Below, one piece after another: positions 45,097 through 55,408 of a stretch of DNA of 64,000 nt. Source of the DNA: Actinotignum timonense (GTDB taxonomy: Bacteria > Actinomycetota > Actinomycetes > Actinomycetales > Actinomycetaceae); the NCBI RefSeq assembly GCF_030216305.1, contig NZ_JASOKT010000010.1, positions 16,452-80,451 on the forward strand, in the 5' to 3' direction. The translations under genes and the position numbers were made by a program. A model generated the notes under the pieces. That model did no database searches. It was not told the DNA's origin and saw only the letters and a program-made list of their open reading frames with translations. How positions within the stretch are numbered: the first letter of the stretch is position 1; every line of letters starts with the position of its first letter.

Positions 45097-46691
45097 TGCG
45101 CGGCGGGCCGGCGCGGGAGCTGGACGCGCGCGGGGCGCGGGCACATTCCCGAACGGCAACGGTGCGCGCGTGGGCGCCGCGCGCGGTACTCGCGTGGGCG
45201 CGCAAGCACTGTGATACGACGGCGCTGCTCTTGGCCGCGGGTGCTTTCGCCGTGTACATGTTCTTCTCCTGGTATACCTGGGTGAACTTCTCCTCCCCGT
45301 CGTGGGATCAGGGCATTTTCACCCAGCTGGCCGACCAGTACGCCCGCTGGCAATTCCCGCCCATCGTGGATATTAAAGGCCCGGGCTTCAACCTGTGGGG
45401 CGATCATTTCCATCCCATTTTGCTGCTGACCGGGCCGCTGTTCTGGCTCTGGCCTTCCGGGCTGAGCCTCCTCACCCTCCAAGCGGTACTCTTCGGGATC
45501 TCGGTGTATCCCATCGCACGTTTCGCCCGGGCGCGGGTGGGGGCCGTGCCGGGCGCCCTCATCGGGGTGGCTTACGCGGCCAGCTGGGGGCTCACGTCCG
45601 CGCTCGTGGTGCAATTCCACGAAATCGCCTTCGCGGTGCCCTTGCTCGCTTTCGGGCTGACCGCCTGGCTGGAGAGCCGCTACCGGCGCGCCGCCGTGCT
45701 CATCTCCCTGCTGGTTTTCGTCAAGGAGGATCTCGGCCTCACGGTGGCCTGCTTCGGGGTGCTGGTGGCGCTGCTCAGCTGGCGCGGGGCGCGCGAGCTG
45801 GCCGGCATTGGCGCCTTCCTGGCTGCCTGGGGCACCGCCTGGTTTCTGGCCGCCACCCAGGTTATTCTCCCGGCTTTCAATAATTCCGGGCAGTGGGACT
45901 ACGCCGGGCGGGTCCGCGAAGGCCTCGACCTGGCGAGCATGCTCCTCGAGCCTAACCGCTGGGGCACCCTCTGCTATATCGTGGCCGCCCTGGGAATCGT
46001 GGGGCTGCGCAGCCCGTGGGCGGCGCTGCTGCTCCCCACTCTCGCCTGGCGTTTCGTGGGGGACAACCCCTACTACTGGACTATTTTGTGGCACTATTCG
46101 GCGGTGCTCGCGCCGATGATCGCCGTCGCGCTGACCGATGGGCTCGCGCGGGCGGGTGCGCGCGGCGTCGTCGTACCACCACCGGAGGCGCAAGAATCTG
46201 AAGCTCCCGCGGCCGCAACCACGCAACGCGATGCCCTGGGTGTGCTGGCTCGCCGCCCCCGCCTGGCCGCAGCTGCCCTCGCCCTTGCGCTCGCCTCCAG
46301 TGTGCTCGGCACCGCCTCCAACGGCTTCGGCTCGTGGCTCACGGGGCGTTCCAATACCCAGCAATACGTGTATTTTTCCGATTACGGCGCCACCCAGACC
46401 GCCGAGCAACACGACGGTGCCCGCGCGGCGGTGGCGGCGGCCGGCACCGGGCGGCATATCCTCGCCGACGTGGTCATGATGGCCTACGTGGTGCCGGGCA
46501 ATACCGTGTACTGGGAGCACAGCTACGGCGGCGCGTATATTGACACGGTGGTGTTCTCCAACCGGCTCAACCACGGGGACGGCGCCCAGGTGGTGGCGTG
46601 GATTACCGCGAAAGTGGGCGGGCGGTGGCATATTGTCACCGAGGACGCCGGCTATGTGGTGGTGGCTCGCGATGGCACGGACGGAAGGTGA
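45096..46691 (+). CDS. DUF2079 polytopic membrane protein (first copy)
   Basis: A 531-residue membrane protein with about ten helices. The DUF2079 signature follows the first helix: SSPSWDQGIFTQLADQYARW and DIKGPGFNLWGDHFHPIL, then VQFHEIAFAVPLLAFGLTAW and VFVKEDLGL. The Asp, His and Glu residues in these loops resemble active-site patterns of polyprenol-linked (GT-C type) glycosyltransferases. The start ATG shares one base with the preceding stop (TAATG), so translation is coupled. It has an adjacent paralogue. Substrate unknown; the flippase-like neighbour suggests lipid-linked sugar transfer. Confidence 0.8.
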   Translation: MRGGPARELDARGARAHSRTATVRAWAPRAVLAWARKHCDTTALLLAAGAFAVYMFFSWYTWVNFSSPSWDQGIFTQLADQYARWQFPPIVDIKGPGFNLWGDHFHPILLLTGPLFWLWPSGLSLLTLQAVLFGISVYPIARFARARVGAVPGALIGVAYAASWGLTSALVVQFHEIAFAVPLLAFGLTAWLESRYRRAAVLISLLVFVKEDLGLTVACFGVLVALLSWRGARELAGIGAFLAAWGTAWFLAATQVILPAFNNSGQWDYAGRVREGLDLASMLLEPNRWGTLCYIVAALGIVGLRSPWAALLLPTLAWRFVGDNPYYWTILWHYSAVLAPMIAVALTDGLARAGARGVVVPPPEAQESEAPAAATTQRDALGVLARRPRLAAAALALALASSVLGTASNGFGSWLTGRSNTQQYVYFSDYGATQTAEQHDGARAAVAAAGTGRHILADVVMMAYVVPGNTVYWEHSYGGAYIDTVVFSNRLNHGDGAQVVAWITAKVGGRWHIVTEDAGYVVVARDGTDGR

Positions 46692-46698
46692 GGAACGC

Positions 46699-48366
46699 AT
46701 GATGATGGCTCGCCGCACAGCGGTACCGCGCCGCATGAAGCTGGTTCGCACCGCGACCTCGGCTTCACGCCGCACGAGGCTGGCTCGCACCGCGACCTGG
46801 TACCGCCCGCTGCGCACCGACCCGGTTCCCTACCTGGTGGCACTCCTCAGTTTCATTATTTTTACCGCTTTTTCGCTGCACCAATGGGCTTCTATGCAGA
46901 CGTCCTCCTGGGACCTGGGCATTTTCACGCAGCTCGCCCAGCGTTACGCGCATCTCGAAGCGCCCATCGTGGATATTAAAGGCCCCGGCTTCAACCTGTG
47001 GGGCGATCATTTTCATCCCATCCTGGTGGTGCTCGGCCCGATTTTCGCGCTGTGGCCCAGCGGCGCCACTCTGCTTATTGTGCAAAACGCGCTCTTCGCG
47101 ATCTCCGCGATTCCGCTCACCCGCCTGGCGCGGGCACGCTGCGGGGCCGGGGCAGGGACCGCTTTCGGCCTGCTCTACGCGGTGTCCTGGGGGCTATCGG
47201 CCGCGGTGGCCGCGCAATTCCACGAGATCGCCTTCGCGGTACCCCTCCTCGCCTACGGGCTGACGGCCTGGGTGGAGGGCCGCTACCGGCGCGCCGCGCT
47301 CCCGCTCGGAACGCTCGTTTTCGTCAAAGAAGACCTCGGCCTCACGCTCATCGCTTTCGGTGCGGCCGCGCTACTGGCGGAGTTTTTCGCGCAGAGGCGG
47401 ACGGTTTGCGGCGCGGCGGTGCAGAACGACGACGGCGCCGCCGCGGCGGCGCAAACTCGGAGCGCGCGAGCTCAGGCACTCTGGGCGAGTCCCGCGGGGC
47501 GCTGGGCGGTGGGCCTGGCGATATGGGGCGCGGTGTGGTTTGTACTTTCTATCTGGGTGCTGCTGCCGGCTTTCAATCCGGACGGTGCCTGGGATTACAC
47601 GGATCGCCTCACGGGCGATGCCGGGCTTTTCACCGGCGCGGCTACGAAGCTGATGACCCTGGCGGTGCTGCTGGGCAGCGCCGGAGTGGTGGGCTTGGTC
47701 AGCCCGTGGATTCTGCTTATGCTCCCGACCCTCGCCTGGCGTTTCACGGGAAACGTGGAATTCTACTGGGGCCTGGACTGGCATTATTCCGCCGTGCTCA
47801 TGCCGATTGCCACCATTGCGCTGCTCGATGGGCTGGGGCGGCTGGAGCGTTCTATAAGGATTCGGGCGCGGCGTGAGCATGCCGAGCGCGCGACGCATGG
47901 CGAGTGCTCCCCGCGCGGCGAATGCGCCACGCGCAGCGGGCACGTCAAGCGCGGCTTGATTGCGCTCGCGCTGGCCGCCAGCGTGATTGCCACGCTGGTC
48001 GGTACCCGCGCCAACGCGGTGGGCTGGTGGATCCAGGGGCGTTACAACGGAGCGAGCGCGGAGGAGCGCGCCGGCGCGCGGGAAGCCCTGGCCGCGGTAC
48101 CGGATGGCTCCCACGTGGTTACCGATATTCATATGCTTGCCTACCTGGTGCCGAATAATACGGTGTACTGGGAGGGAACCCGTGGGAATGCCGGGGCGAA
48201 CGCGGTGGTCTTCGCACCCCAATCGAAGGCCAACCACGGGGATGCGCAGCAGATTCTCGACTGGGCCAGCGCAACCTTCGGGGGCACCTGGCATATTGCT
48301 AGCGACAAGGGCGGCTACGTGACCGTGCTACCCGGCGAAGCCCCCGCGCGCGAGGAAGGAAAATAA
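46699..48366 (+). CDS. DUF2079 polytopic membrane protein (second copy)
   Basis: A 555-residue paralogue of the preceding gene, with the same blocks in the same order (SSWDLGIFTQLAQRYAHL, DIKGPGFNLWGDHFHPIL, AQFHEIAFAVPLLAYGLTAW, VFVKEDLGL). It differs by a basic N-terminus encoded by two 20-bp near-repeats (GCTGGTTCGCACCGCGACCT) and by extra loops near residues 230-255 and 390-415. The start at 46699 is 7 bases after the previous stop with AGGA upstream. The pair probably arose by tandem duplication and may form a heterodimer. Confidence 0.8.
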   Translation: MMMARRTAVPRRMKLVRTATSASRRTRLARTATWYRPLRTDPVPYLVALLSFIIFTAFSLHQWASMQTSSWDLGIFTQLAQRYAHLEAPIVDIKGPGFNLWGDHFHPILVVLGPIFALWPSGATLLIVQNALFAISAIPLTRLARARCGAGAGTAFGLLYAVSWGLSAAVAAQFHEIAFAVPLLAYGLTAWVEGRYRRAALPLGTLVFVKEDLGLTLIAFGAAALLAEFFAQRRTVCGAAVQNDDGAAAAAQTRSARAQALWASPAGRWAVGLAIWGAVWFVLSIWVLLPAFNPDGAWDYTDRLTGDAGLFTGAATKLMTLAVLLGSAGVVGLVSPWILLMLPTLAWRFTGNVEFYWGLDWHYSAVLMPIATIALLDGLGRLERSIRIRARREHAERATHGECSPRGECATRSGHVKRGLIALALAASVIATLVGTRANAVGWWIQGRYNGASAEERAGAREALAAVPDGSHVVTDIHMLAYLVPNNTVYWEGTRGNAGANAVVFAPQSKANHGDAQQILDWASATFGGTWHIASDKGGYVTVLPGEAPAREEGK

Positions 48367-48367
48367 C

Positions 48368-48841
48368 ACGGCTACATCTGGGTCTACTTCTACGGATAAA
48401 ACGCGCCCACTCTATCGGGACGCGACCGGGCTGCTCCTCGTTTTCCTCGGCGGCGGGGCCGGCACGGTAGCCCGCGCGCTCGTCCCGAGCGTGGCGGCGC
48501 CGATTATCGTCAATCTCGCGGGGGCGTTCCTCCTCGGCCTCATCACCAGCTGCTTCATCACGGGTGTGCATCGGTACGGGGCCCGACTGCGGCTGCTGCT
48601 CGGCACCGGTTTCTGCGGAGGCTTCACCACCTATTCGAGTTTCGTGGCGCTCAGCGCCCACCTGGCCACCGGCGAGGTCCTCAGCGGTGCACCTAGCGAG
48701 CTAGCGCGCCTGGCCGGGCTGGCTGCGGGAGGCACTCTTTTCGGTGGTTTCCTGCTGGCTTTCGCCGGGATGGCCTGCGGGCGCGCGCTAGGCCGGCGCT
48801 TCCTCGCGGCGCGCCGGCGCGCGGGCGGTGATGCAGCGTGA
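48368..48841 (+). CDS. crcB: Fluoride channel CrcB (first of a pair), apparent ACG start
   Basis: A 157-residue fluoride exporter of the Fluc/CrcB family if started at ACG 48368. Family features begin with FLGGGAGTVARAL, which is upstream of the first canonical start (GTG 48491); that GTG would cut off most of helix 1. Between the upstream in-frame TGA (48320-48322) and 48431 (CTG) there is no ATG, GTG or TTG. AAGGA lies 7 bases before the ACG, exactly where a start is expected. VNLAGAFLLG and the pore motif GFCGGFTTYSSF are intact. Four helices. It overlaps the second crcB by 4 bases; such pairs form heterodimeric channels. Confidence 0.78.
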   Translation, partial: TATSGSTSTDKTRPLYRDATGLLLVFLGGGAGTVARALVPSVAAPIIVNLAGAFLLGLITSCFITGVHRYGARLRLLLGTGFCGGFTTYSSFVALSAHLATGEVLSGAPSELARLAGLAAGGTLFGGFLLAFAGMACGRALGRRFLAARRRAGGDAA

Positions 48842-49197
48842 CGCTCCTGCTTCTTGGTCTAGCGGGCGGGCTGGGTGCCCTGTGTCGCGGGATTCTCGAT
48901 TCTTTCCTCACCGCGCGTTTGAAGCCGACGTGGCCTGCCGGGATTTTTACGGTGAATGTGATCGGCTGTTTCCTCTTCGGGCTCGTGACCGGCGGCGGGG
49001 CCCTTTCCGCCTGGATCGGTTCGTACAGTCTCTACGTCACCACCGGTTTTTTGGGTGGTTTCACTACTTTTTCGACGGCGATGACCGACGCCCTCGGCCT
49101 CTTCGAAAAGCACCGCTACTGGGCCTGCATCAGCCTCCTGCTCGGGAATTTCCTCCTCGGCATCGCAGCCTTCTTCGCCGGCCTGGCGCTCGGGTAG
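48838..49197 (+). CDS. crcB: Fluoride channel CrcB (second of a pair)
   Basis: A 119-residue, four-helix Fluc/CrcB protein with LAGGLGALCRGIL, VNVIGCFLFG and the pore motif TGFLGGFTTFSTAM. GTG start overlaps the stop of the first copy (GTGA). In Gram-positive bacteria two different small CrcB chains, encoded together, assemble as antiparallel dimers that let fluoride leave the cell. It is the last gene of the five-gene run. Confidence 0.92.
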   Translation: MTLLLLGLAGGLGALCRGILDSFLTARLKPTWPAGIFTVNVIGCFLFGLVTGGGALSAWIGSYSLYVTTGFLGGFTTFSTAMTDALGLFEKHRYWACISLLLGNFLLGIAAFFAGLALG

Positions 49198-49240
49198 AGC
49201 CAGGTAGAGCGAGTTCTCATGAAGCGATACGCTAGGGAGC

Positions 49241-51625
49241 TCACCGGCGGTTCACATTTTCTACGAAAGGTCGGATTCCCAATCGCAGCGCCGGAAGTAC
49301 GGCAAGCAACCCCACGAGCGTGAGCGCCCACAGCCATCCATAGTCATGCGTCACCGGAGAATACGTGAAGGGCAGGCGGTCCATTGCGGCCAACCGGCCA
49401 AAAACAACCCCGGAGCCAAGGCTGAGCACGTAGCTGGTGATCAACGGAGCCACCAAACGCCAACGAGCGCGATTCCCTCCGCCTCCCAGCTCAATGAGCC
49501 GGCGTTCCGTCGTTTGTTCAGAGACCACGGCCGTCACGGTTGCTAGCAGAACGATCGGTGCTACCAACAGGGCCAGCAGCTGGCGCACTACCGCTTGTGC
49601 CTTCAATTGCCGTATTCCTGGTTCATCTGGATCAACGAGAAACGCGAAGGGCGCTTCCAATAAAACCGTGGAGCGGATACCGTCGCGGACTTCATCAGAA
49701 AGGCTTCCGAAGCCAAAAATAATAACCGTGTACGAATATGGTTCCCCCACGCCTAACTGCGTGAGTAGCGGAGAATCGGGTGGGAGAATCAAACCGCTGA
49801 GCACGTTGTTTTCCAGGCGCTCATCCGCGATGAGCCCATCAGCCGTAAAAGTCCCGGTTACCTGCCCGTCAGAGAGCGCGATTCCGAGTAGCGTCGTCGC
49901 CCCACTTTCGGAAACGAAAGAAGCCGGAGCATGGTTAACGTACCCACGGTCAAGAAGCCCACCAGAAGCGACCATGACCAAGTCCAGTGCCACGGTAGGG
50001 CAATCACCAAGATCAGATGCGCTTTTAATGCACGGAGCTCCCGCCGAATCTACGATTCTATACATCCGGTCGTGTGTTGCTACGTCACCGAAAATAGCGG
50101 TGCGCTCCGAGATTTCTGGGTAGCGCTGCATCAGATTATCAACCGCGTTCTTATTAGCACCCGTGATGGAGAGATAACTTGTTTCGCCGCTCACCTGACG
50201 GCTAGTCCAGTTACTTAGCACCGCCACACTACTCGCGTAGAGGGAAGCGTAATAGGAAAGGACAAAAACCACAGCCATACCCAATAACGCCATTTTCTGC
50301 ATCCGCTGTGCCAGACGCGCGGTGACAGGGTAACGCCGGCTTCCAGGCTGAAGTGCGTGGGCGAGACTCGGAATGCTCAAAGCACCCGCAATCATCGCCG
50401 CGTAGTGCCCGTAAGGGAAGATATACAGTTGCCGTGCTGCGACGAAAGCTACGGTGAGCACCGTGCCGATAATCCCAATCCCCAATAACAGCCGCCGTGA
50501 AAATATCTCACCGTGCAGTTTGCTGCGGTGCCGGTGTGCCTCGAAGAAAACCGTCGCACCAGCGGCAAGCACACCACCGATAAGCATGAGAAGAAGCACC
50601 GCTACCGCTGTTGAGTTAATGGCTCCCCATTCCGGTTCTTCCCAGCGCTGTTCGACATACTCTCCGAGGACCCCAGCAAAGCTCACGTGTACAGCGGCAG
50701 CACTAACCCACCCGAGAATTCCTCCGGCCAGGGCGGTCACAGTGGCGGATGCACACGTTGTTGCGGAAGCCTTCCACCGGGTATCCCCGAGAGAAAGGAG
50801 GATCCGGTAGATCTCACGCCGTCGCGACCGGCCCGATCCGTAGAGAGCCACAATCACCACGCTGAGCATCACCAAGCCAATAAACCATGCCAGTTGTGGC
50901 GGGATAGTCTGATTGCTGAGTGTGTATGCGCCCATTCGTGCCGACGTTACCGCGGCCGTCGTCGCCTGACCGCCACCGCGGGTAAGCTCAACTTCAATCG
51001 GCGCCAACGATTCATTGGTAAGCCACACATCGGCTTGACCGAGTACATCCGAGCTATCTGTCAATGCAACGGCACTTAGCTCCCGAATGGAGGCGGGGTT
51101 TTCGGTCACGCCGCTCACCCGGAATTCCGCAGCGGTTCCGGTCTTATCCCCTTCTGCGGCCTGAGTATCGATGAGTTGAAGAACATCACCCACGCTCAGG
51201 TGCAGTTGCCGGGCAGCTTCCACGCTGATGGAGATGTCCCCCGGCCGCGCCGGATAACTTCCCTGGCGCAATACTCCGATGTTTGCCGGGCCGCTGGTCA
51301 TAGTCACATCAGCAACCGTGGCGCTTTGGGTTTGTGCAGAGAGAAGATTCGCCCGGGTTCGGGAAAGGGCCACCGCGCGCCCGCTGCTCCCAAGCTTTTC
51401 CATATAGCTTTGCACTGCGGCATTTCCCGTCACTTGCTGGAAATACGAGCCAAACGAAGCCGTAGCACCGCGTTCCACCGCACGCCCATGTGCGGATACG
51501 CAGGCGGCCACCGTGGCCGCTAGCGCTACGGCAATAAGCGCCAGGACTGCGGTTCGCAAGGTAGCGAAAGAACGCTGCCCCGCCATCTTTAGGATAAGGA
51601 GGACGCGCTGTTTACCCATGGTCAT
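49241..51625 (-). CDS. ABC transporter permease, FtsX-like (MacB type)
   Basis: A 794-residue membrane protein. One helix near the N-terminus (TAVLALIAVALAATVAACV) is followed by a large extracytoplasmic region (about 45-245), four helices, a further extracytoplasmic region and final helices, about ten in all, as in long FtsX/MacB permeases. It overlaps the ATPase gene by 4 bases, so both are one operon. Such transporters work by mechanotransmission rather than classical transport and often serve in peptide or antibiotic defence or lipoprotein handling. GGAG lies before the ATG. Substrate unknown. Confidence 0.83.
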   Translation of the reverse strand: MTMGKQRVLLILKMAGQRSFATLRTAVLALIAVALAATVAACVSAHGRAVERGATASFGSYFQQVTGNAAVQSYMEKLGSSGRAVALSRTRANLLSAQTQSATVADVTMTSGPANIGVLRQGSYPARPGDISISVEAARQLHLSVGDVLQLIDTQAAEGDKTGTAAEFRVSGVTENPASIRELSAVALTDSSDVLGQADVWLTNESLAPIEVELTRGGGQATTAAVTSARMGAYTLSNQTIPPQLAWFIGLVMLSVVIVALYGSGRSRRREIYRILLSLGDTRWKASATTCASATVTALAGGILGWVSAAAVHVSFAGVLGEYVEQRWEEPEWGAINSTAVAVLLLMLIGGVLAAGATVFFEAHRHRSKLHGEIFSRRLLLGIGIIGTVLTVAFVAARQLYIFPYGHYAAMIAGALSIPSLAHALQPGSRRYPVTARLAQRMQKMALLGMAVVFVLSYYASLYASSVAVLSNWTSRQVSGETSYLSITGANKNAVDNLMQRYPEISERTAIFGDVATHDRMYRIVDSAGAPCIKSASDLGDCPTVALDLVMVASGGLLDRGYVNHAPASFVSESGATTLLGIALSDGQVTGTFTADGLIADERLENNVLSGLILPPDSPLLTQLGVGEPYSYTVIIFGFGSLSDEVRDGIRSTVLLEAPFAFLVDPDEPGIRQLKAQAVVRQLLALLVAPIVLLATVTAVVSEQTTERRLIELGGGGNRARWRLVAPLITSYVLSLGSGVVFGRLAAMDRLPFTYSPVTHDYGWLWALTLVGLLAVLPALRLGIRPFVENVNRR

Positions 51626-52293
51626 GACTCCAGAATCAGCTGATGCTCACTGATGCGAACAATGGCATCGGCATGAGCAGCGAACTGGCTATCGTGAGTC
51701 CCCGCAATAACAATAAGGCCCTCTTCGTGAGCAAGGTCAGCGAGTAAAAGAGCTATATGTTCAGTGTTGTCACGGTCGAGCGCCCCGGTGGGTTCATCCG
51801 CAAGGAGGATTCGTGCCGAGCCCATTAATGCTCGTGCGATAGCGACTCGTTGCTGTTCACCACCGGAGAGTAAATCAACGTTCCTATACGCGTGCTCTAT
51901 TAGCCCCACGCGGTCTAAAAGCTCAAGGGCACGTTTTTTATCTTCTTCTTTACCTGAGCGGCCCGTGGTGATCTCAGCCGCTAGAAGAAGGTTGTCGAGG
52001 GGTGATAAAAACGGAATGAGAAGATAGTCCTGGAAAATCCGGCACATGACTGATGCCCGCAATTCACGCGGTGGAATGCTGGCAAGGTCTTTGCCTGCGA
52101 TGACTATTTTTCCCGCGTCAGGTTCTAACTCGCGGGCAAGAATGCGGAAGAGCGTGGTTTTACCGGAACCGGAAGGGCCCATGAGTGCGTAAAAACGGCC
52201 CGATGAAAAGCTCGCCGTGGCGCCCGAAAAAATAATGCGTTGTTCCTGCTGGGCTTTATATGCGAAATCAAGCCCGATCACGTCTACCGCCAT
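51622..52293 (-). CDS. ABC transporter ATP-binding protein (MacB/LolD type)
   Basis: A 223-residue ATPase with Walker A GPSGSGKTTLF, Q-loop CRIFQDYLL, signature LSGGEQQRVAIARAL, Walker B ILLADEPTGALD and switch His in AGTHD. The DEPTGALD form is typical of the MacB/LolD/FtsE group that pairs with FtsX-like permeases, as here. GGAGG is 9 bases before the ATG. The upstream 222 bases, shared with the divergent GST-like gene, are AT-rich with several -10-like words (TAGAAT, TATAAG). Confidence 0.93.
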   Translation of the reverse strand: MAVDVIGLDFAYKAQQEQRIIFSGATASFSSGRFYALMGPSGSGKTTLFRILARELEPDAGKIVIAGKDLASIPPRELRASVMCRIFQDYLLIPFLSPLDNLLLAAEITTGRSGKEEDKKRALELLDRVGLIEHAYRNVDLLSGGEQQRVAIARALMGSARILLADEPTGALDRDNTEHIALLLADLAHEEGLIVIAGTHDSQFAAHADAIVRISEHQLILES

Positions 52294-52515
52294 TGCCGCA
52301 AGCCTCCTCCGTATCGCCTTTGATTCGCGAGTCCCACACCGTATCCATAGTGACTTACATTACTTATATTCTAACCTACATGTTTCACCCGACTTACTGC
52401 GCAGGGAGACCTGGCCCTCACCCACCCAATCTGATATATTCTTCAACGATCAGGGGTCATCAGAGACCGATGTCCCGATCAACACCCAATACTCACCGAC
52501 GCGCAGGGAGGCGAA

Positions 52516-53712
52516 ATGACCATCGGAGCAACATTTACTCGCCGCGGCGAAGGCTACAGCCGCGACGCTCGCTATATCACCACGCGCGTGAGCCGCGACA
52601 GCGCCGGTTTCCCCGTGGAGCCGGGGCGTTATCGCCTCATCGCGGCGCGCGCCTGCCCGTGGGCGAATCGCACGCTGATTGTGCGCCGCTTGCTCGGGCT
52701 GGAAAATGCTATATCGCTGGGCATACCCGGGCCCACCCACGATGAGCGGTCCTGGATTTTTGACCGCGATGAGGGCGGGGTGGATCCGGTGCTCGGGATC
52801 CATTTCCTACGCGATGCCTACCTGGCCCGCGACCCGAATTTCTCCTTGGGAATTACGGTTCCAGCCCTGGTGGATCTTGCTAGCGGCGCCGTCGCCACAA
52901 ATGATTTTGCGCAGATGACGCTCGATTTTTCTACCGAGTGGCGCGATTTTCACCGCGAAGGCGCCCCGGATCTCTATCCCGCGGAACTGCGCGAGCCCAT
53001 GGACGCGCTCATGCGCTATATCTACACCGAGATTAATAATGGCGTCTACCGTTGTGGTTTCGCCGGCAGCCAGGAGTCCTATAACCGCGCCTATCTGCGC
53101 CTTTTCACCGCACTGCGCAATATTTCCGAGCTGCTGGCGGGGCGCCGCTACCTCATGGGCGATCACATTACCGAAGCGGATGTGCGCCTCTTTACCACCC
53201 TGGTGCGTTTCGATGCCGTCTACCACGGGCATTTTAAATGCAATGAAAAGAAACTGACCGAGATGCCGGTACTCTGGTCCTACGCACGCGATCTTTTCCA
53301 GACCCCCGGTTTCGGGGACACCGTGGATTTTGAGCACATCACTTCGCATTATTACCAAGTCCACCTGGATGTGAACCCCAACCAGATCGTGCCGCTGGGC
53401 CCGGATACCTCCGGATGGCTCAGCCCGCACGGCCGCGAAGCCCTGGGTGGTGCGCCTTTCGGCGGGCCGGCCACCCGCGGGGAACGCTCCACCGCGCCCG
53501 GGCCGGTCGCCCCCGGCGAGGAAGTTCCACTGGCCGCGCACGCCGGGCACTGGGGGAATTTCCACGAAGAACTCGCGCGCACCACAGAAGCCGCGGACAG
53601 CCGCGCGCAGGGAACCGAACACAGCCGCACGCACGGCAGCAACGGCGATGTTATCCACCCGCGGAACAAGTCCCGCGATTGGAGCGCAATTCGTGGGATA
53701 CTCAATGTATGA
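52516..53712 (+). CDS. Glutathionyl-hydroquinone reductase-like (Xi-class GST fold) protein
   Basis: A 398-residue enzyme of the YqjG/PcpF/ECM4 group. The catalytic cysteine is in [10 protein letters not shown] (about residue 49). [37 protein letters not shown] and [29 protein letters not shown] are the family blocks. In GSH-using bacteria these enzymes reduce glutathionyl-hydroquinones; Actinobacteria mostly lack glutathione, so another thiol such as mycothiol may serve. The last 60-70 residues are an extra low-complexity tail. It overlaps pgm by 4 bases (ATGA). GGGAGG precedes the ATG. Confidence 0.88.
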   Translation: MTIGATFTRRGEGYSRDARYITTRVSRDSAGFPVEPGRYRLIAARACPWANRTLIVRRLLGLENAISLGIPGPTHDERSWIFDRDEGGVDPVLGIHFLRDAYLARDPNFSLGITVPALVDLASGAVATNDFAQMTLDFSTEWRDFHREGAPDLYPAELREPMDALMRYIYTEINNGVYRCGFAGSQESYNRAYLRLFTALRNISELLAGRRYLMGDHITEADVRLFTTLVRFDAVYHGHFKCNEKKLTEMPVLWSYARDLFQTPGFGDTVDFEHITSHYYQVHLDVNPNQIVPLGPDTSGWLSPHGREALGGAPFGGPATRGERSTAPGPVAPGEEVPLAAHAGHWGNFHEELARTTEAADSRAQGTEHSRTHGSNGDVIHPRNKSRDWSAIRGILNV

Positions 53713-55379
53713 ACGAACGCGCAGGAACCCCGGCCCGCCCCGAAGATCTCATCAATGTTGATGAGTTGGTGGCGGCATATTACGATATCGAACCCGATCC
53801 GACCAACCCCCTCCAGCAGGTGGTTTTCGGAACTTCCGGCCATCGTGGCTCAGCTTTCGATGGCGCCTTTAATGAAGCCCATATCGCGGCAACCACGCAG
53901 GCGATCGTGGACTACCGCAATAAGCAAGGCTATGACGGCCCCATTTTCGTGGGCCGTGATACCCATGGGCTGTCCCTCCCGGCGGAAAAAACCGCTATCG
54001 AGGTGCTGGTAGCCAACGGCGCTGATGTGCGGGTGGATGCTCGCGGCTCGTGGACTCCCACCCCGGCGGTCTCGCTGGCCATCCTGGAGGCGAACGGCGC
54101 CCCGCACGCGCTGCGCCTGGACGGCCCGGGCCTGGCCGACGGCATTGTTATTACGCCGTCCCACAACCCGCCGCGCGATGGCGGCTTCAAGTACAACCCG
54201 CCCAATGGCGGCCCGGCGGATACCGATGCCACGAAGTGGATCGCGGCGCGGGCCAATGAGCTCATCGCCGCGGGATGGAAAAACATCGCCCGCGTGCCCT
54301 ATGAGGATGCGGCCACGAAGGTGGGCACCTATGATTTCCGCGATGCGTATGTCACCGCGCTGGATACCATCATCGATTTCGAGGCGATCCGCGAGGCAAG
54401 CGTGCGCATTGGCGCGGACCCGATGGGCGGCGCCTCGGCCGAATACTGGCAGGAAATCGCGGACCGCTACGGTATTGACCTGACCGTGGTCAATCCCGAA
54501 GTGGACCCGGCCTGGCCTTTCATGACTCTGGATTGGGACGGCAAGATCCGCATGGATTGCTCCTCGCCCTACGCGATGGCGGGCCTGCTCCATCGCATGG
54601 AACCGGATGCGAGCGGCCGCGCCCCCTACGATCTGGCCACCGGGAACGACGCCGATTCCGACCGGCACGGCATCGTCACCCCGGATGCCGGCCTCATGAA
54701 CCCCAACCACTACCTCGCGGTGGCCATTGAATACCTCTTCACGCACCGCCCGCAGTGGTCCGAGCGGGTGAACGTCGGGAAAACCCTGGTGTCCTCCTCG
54801 CTTATCGACCGGGTGGTGGCCGGCATTGGTCGCACTCTCGTTGAGGTCCCGGTGGGCTTCAAGTGGTTCGTGTCCGGCCTGGTGAGCGGCGAGATCGGCT
54901 TCGGCGGGGAAGAATCCGCCGGCGCTTCTTTCCTCCGCAAGGACGGTTCGGTGTGGACCACGGATAAGGACGGCCTTGTGCTTGATCTGCTCGCGGCGGA
55001 AATCACCGCGGTAACCGGCAAGTCCCCCTCCCAGCTCCACGACGAGCAGGTGGAACGCTACGGCTCCTCGGCTTACGCCCGGATCGACGCCCCCGCCACG
55101 AAGGAAGAAAAGGCCAAGCTCGGCAAGCTTTCCCCGGCGGATGTCACGGCCACGGAACTGGCCGGCGAGCCGATCACCGCGAAGCTGGTGGAGGCTCCCG
55201 GGAACCACGCGGCGATTGGCGGCCTCAAGGTCACCACGGAGAATGCGTGGTTCGCGGCCCGGCCTTCCGGCACGGAGGATGTCTACAAGATTTACGCCGA
55301 ATCCTTCCGCGGCCCGGAGCACCTGGCCCAAGTCCAGGAGGAGGCGCGCGCCGTGGTCGCGGCCGCGTTGGGTAACTAA
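53709..55379 (+). CDS. pgm: Phosphoglucomutase (α-D-glucose phosphate-specific)
   Basis: A 556-residue enzyme interconverting glucose-1-phosphate and glucose-6-phosphate, linking glycogen, sugar nucleotides and glycolysis. It has [19 protein letters not shown] near the start, the phosphoserine loop [20 protein letters not shown] (about residue 151), the Mg-binding DADSDRHGI, and the sugar loops [14 protein letters not shown] and [17 protein letters not shown]. It starts in the stop of the GST-like gene (4-base overlap), and a strong hairpin follows the stop by 29 bases. Confidence 0.95.
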   Translation: MNERAGTPARPEDLINVDELVAAYYDIEPDPTNPLQQVVFGTSGHRGSAFDGAFNEAHIAATTQAIVDYRNKQGYDGPIFVGRDTHGLSLPAEKTAIEVLVANGADVRVDARGSWTPTPAVSLAILEANGAPHALRLDGPGLADGIVITPSHNPPRDGGFKYNPPNGGPADTDATKWIAARANELIAAGWKNIARVPYEDAATKVGTYDFRDAYVTALDTIIDFEAIREASVRIGADPMGGASAEYWQEIADRYGIDLTVVNPEVDPAWPFMTLDWDGKIRMDCSSPYAMAGLLHRMEPDASGRAPYDLATGNDADSDRHGIVTPDAGLMNPNHYLAVAIEYLFTHRPQWSERVNVGKTLVSSSLIDRVVAGIGRTLVEVPVGFKWFVSGLVSGEIGFGGEESAGASFLRKDGSVWTTDKDGLVLDLLAAEITAVTGKSPSQLHDEQVERYGSSAYARIDAPATKEEKAKLGKLSPADVTATELAGEPITAKLVEAPGNHAAIGGLKVTTENAWFAARPSGTEDVYKIYAESFRGPEHLAQVQEEARAVVAAALGN

Positions 55380-55408
55380 GAACGTCACTACATAGGAACG
55401 ACGACGAC

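Noticed and set aside
42370..45159. Minus-strand open frame of 929 codons antisense to the flippase-like gene, and similar ones at 45093-46817 and 47371-48294
   Set aside because: Shadow frames in GC-rich membrane-protein genes with no start signal, helices or family motifs.
48491..48841. GTG at 48491 as the start of the first crcB
   Set aside because: It would remove most of the first membrane helix and the conserved GGGAGTVAR segment, and it has no ribosome site; the ACG at 48368 fits better.
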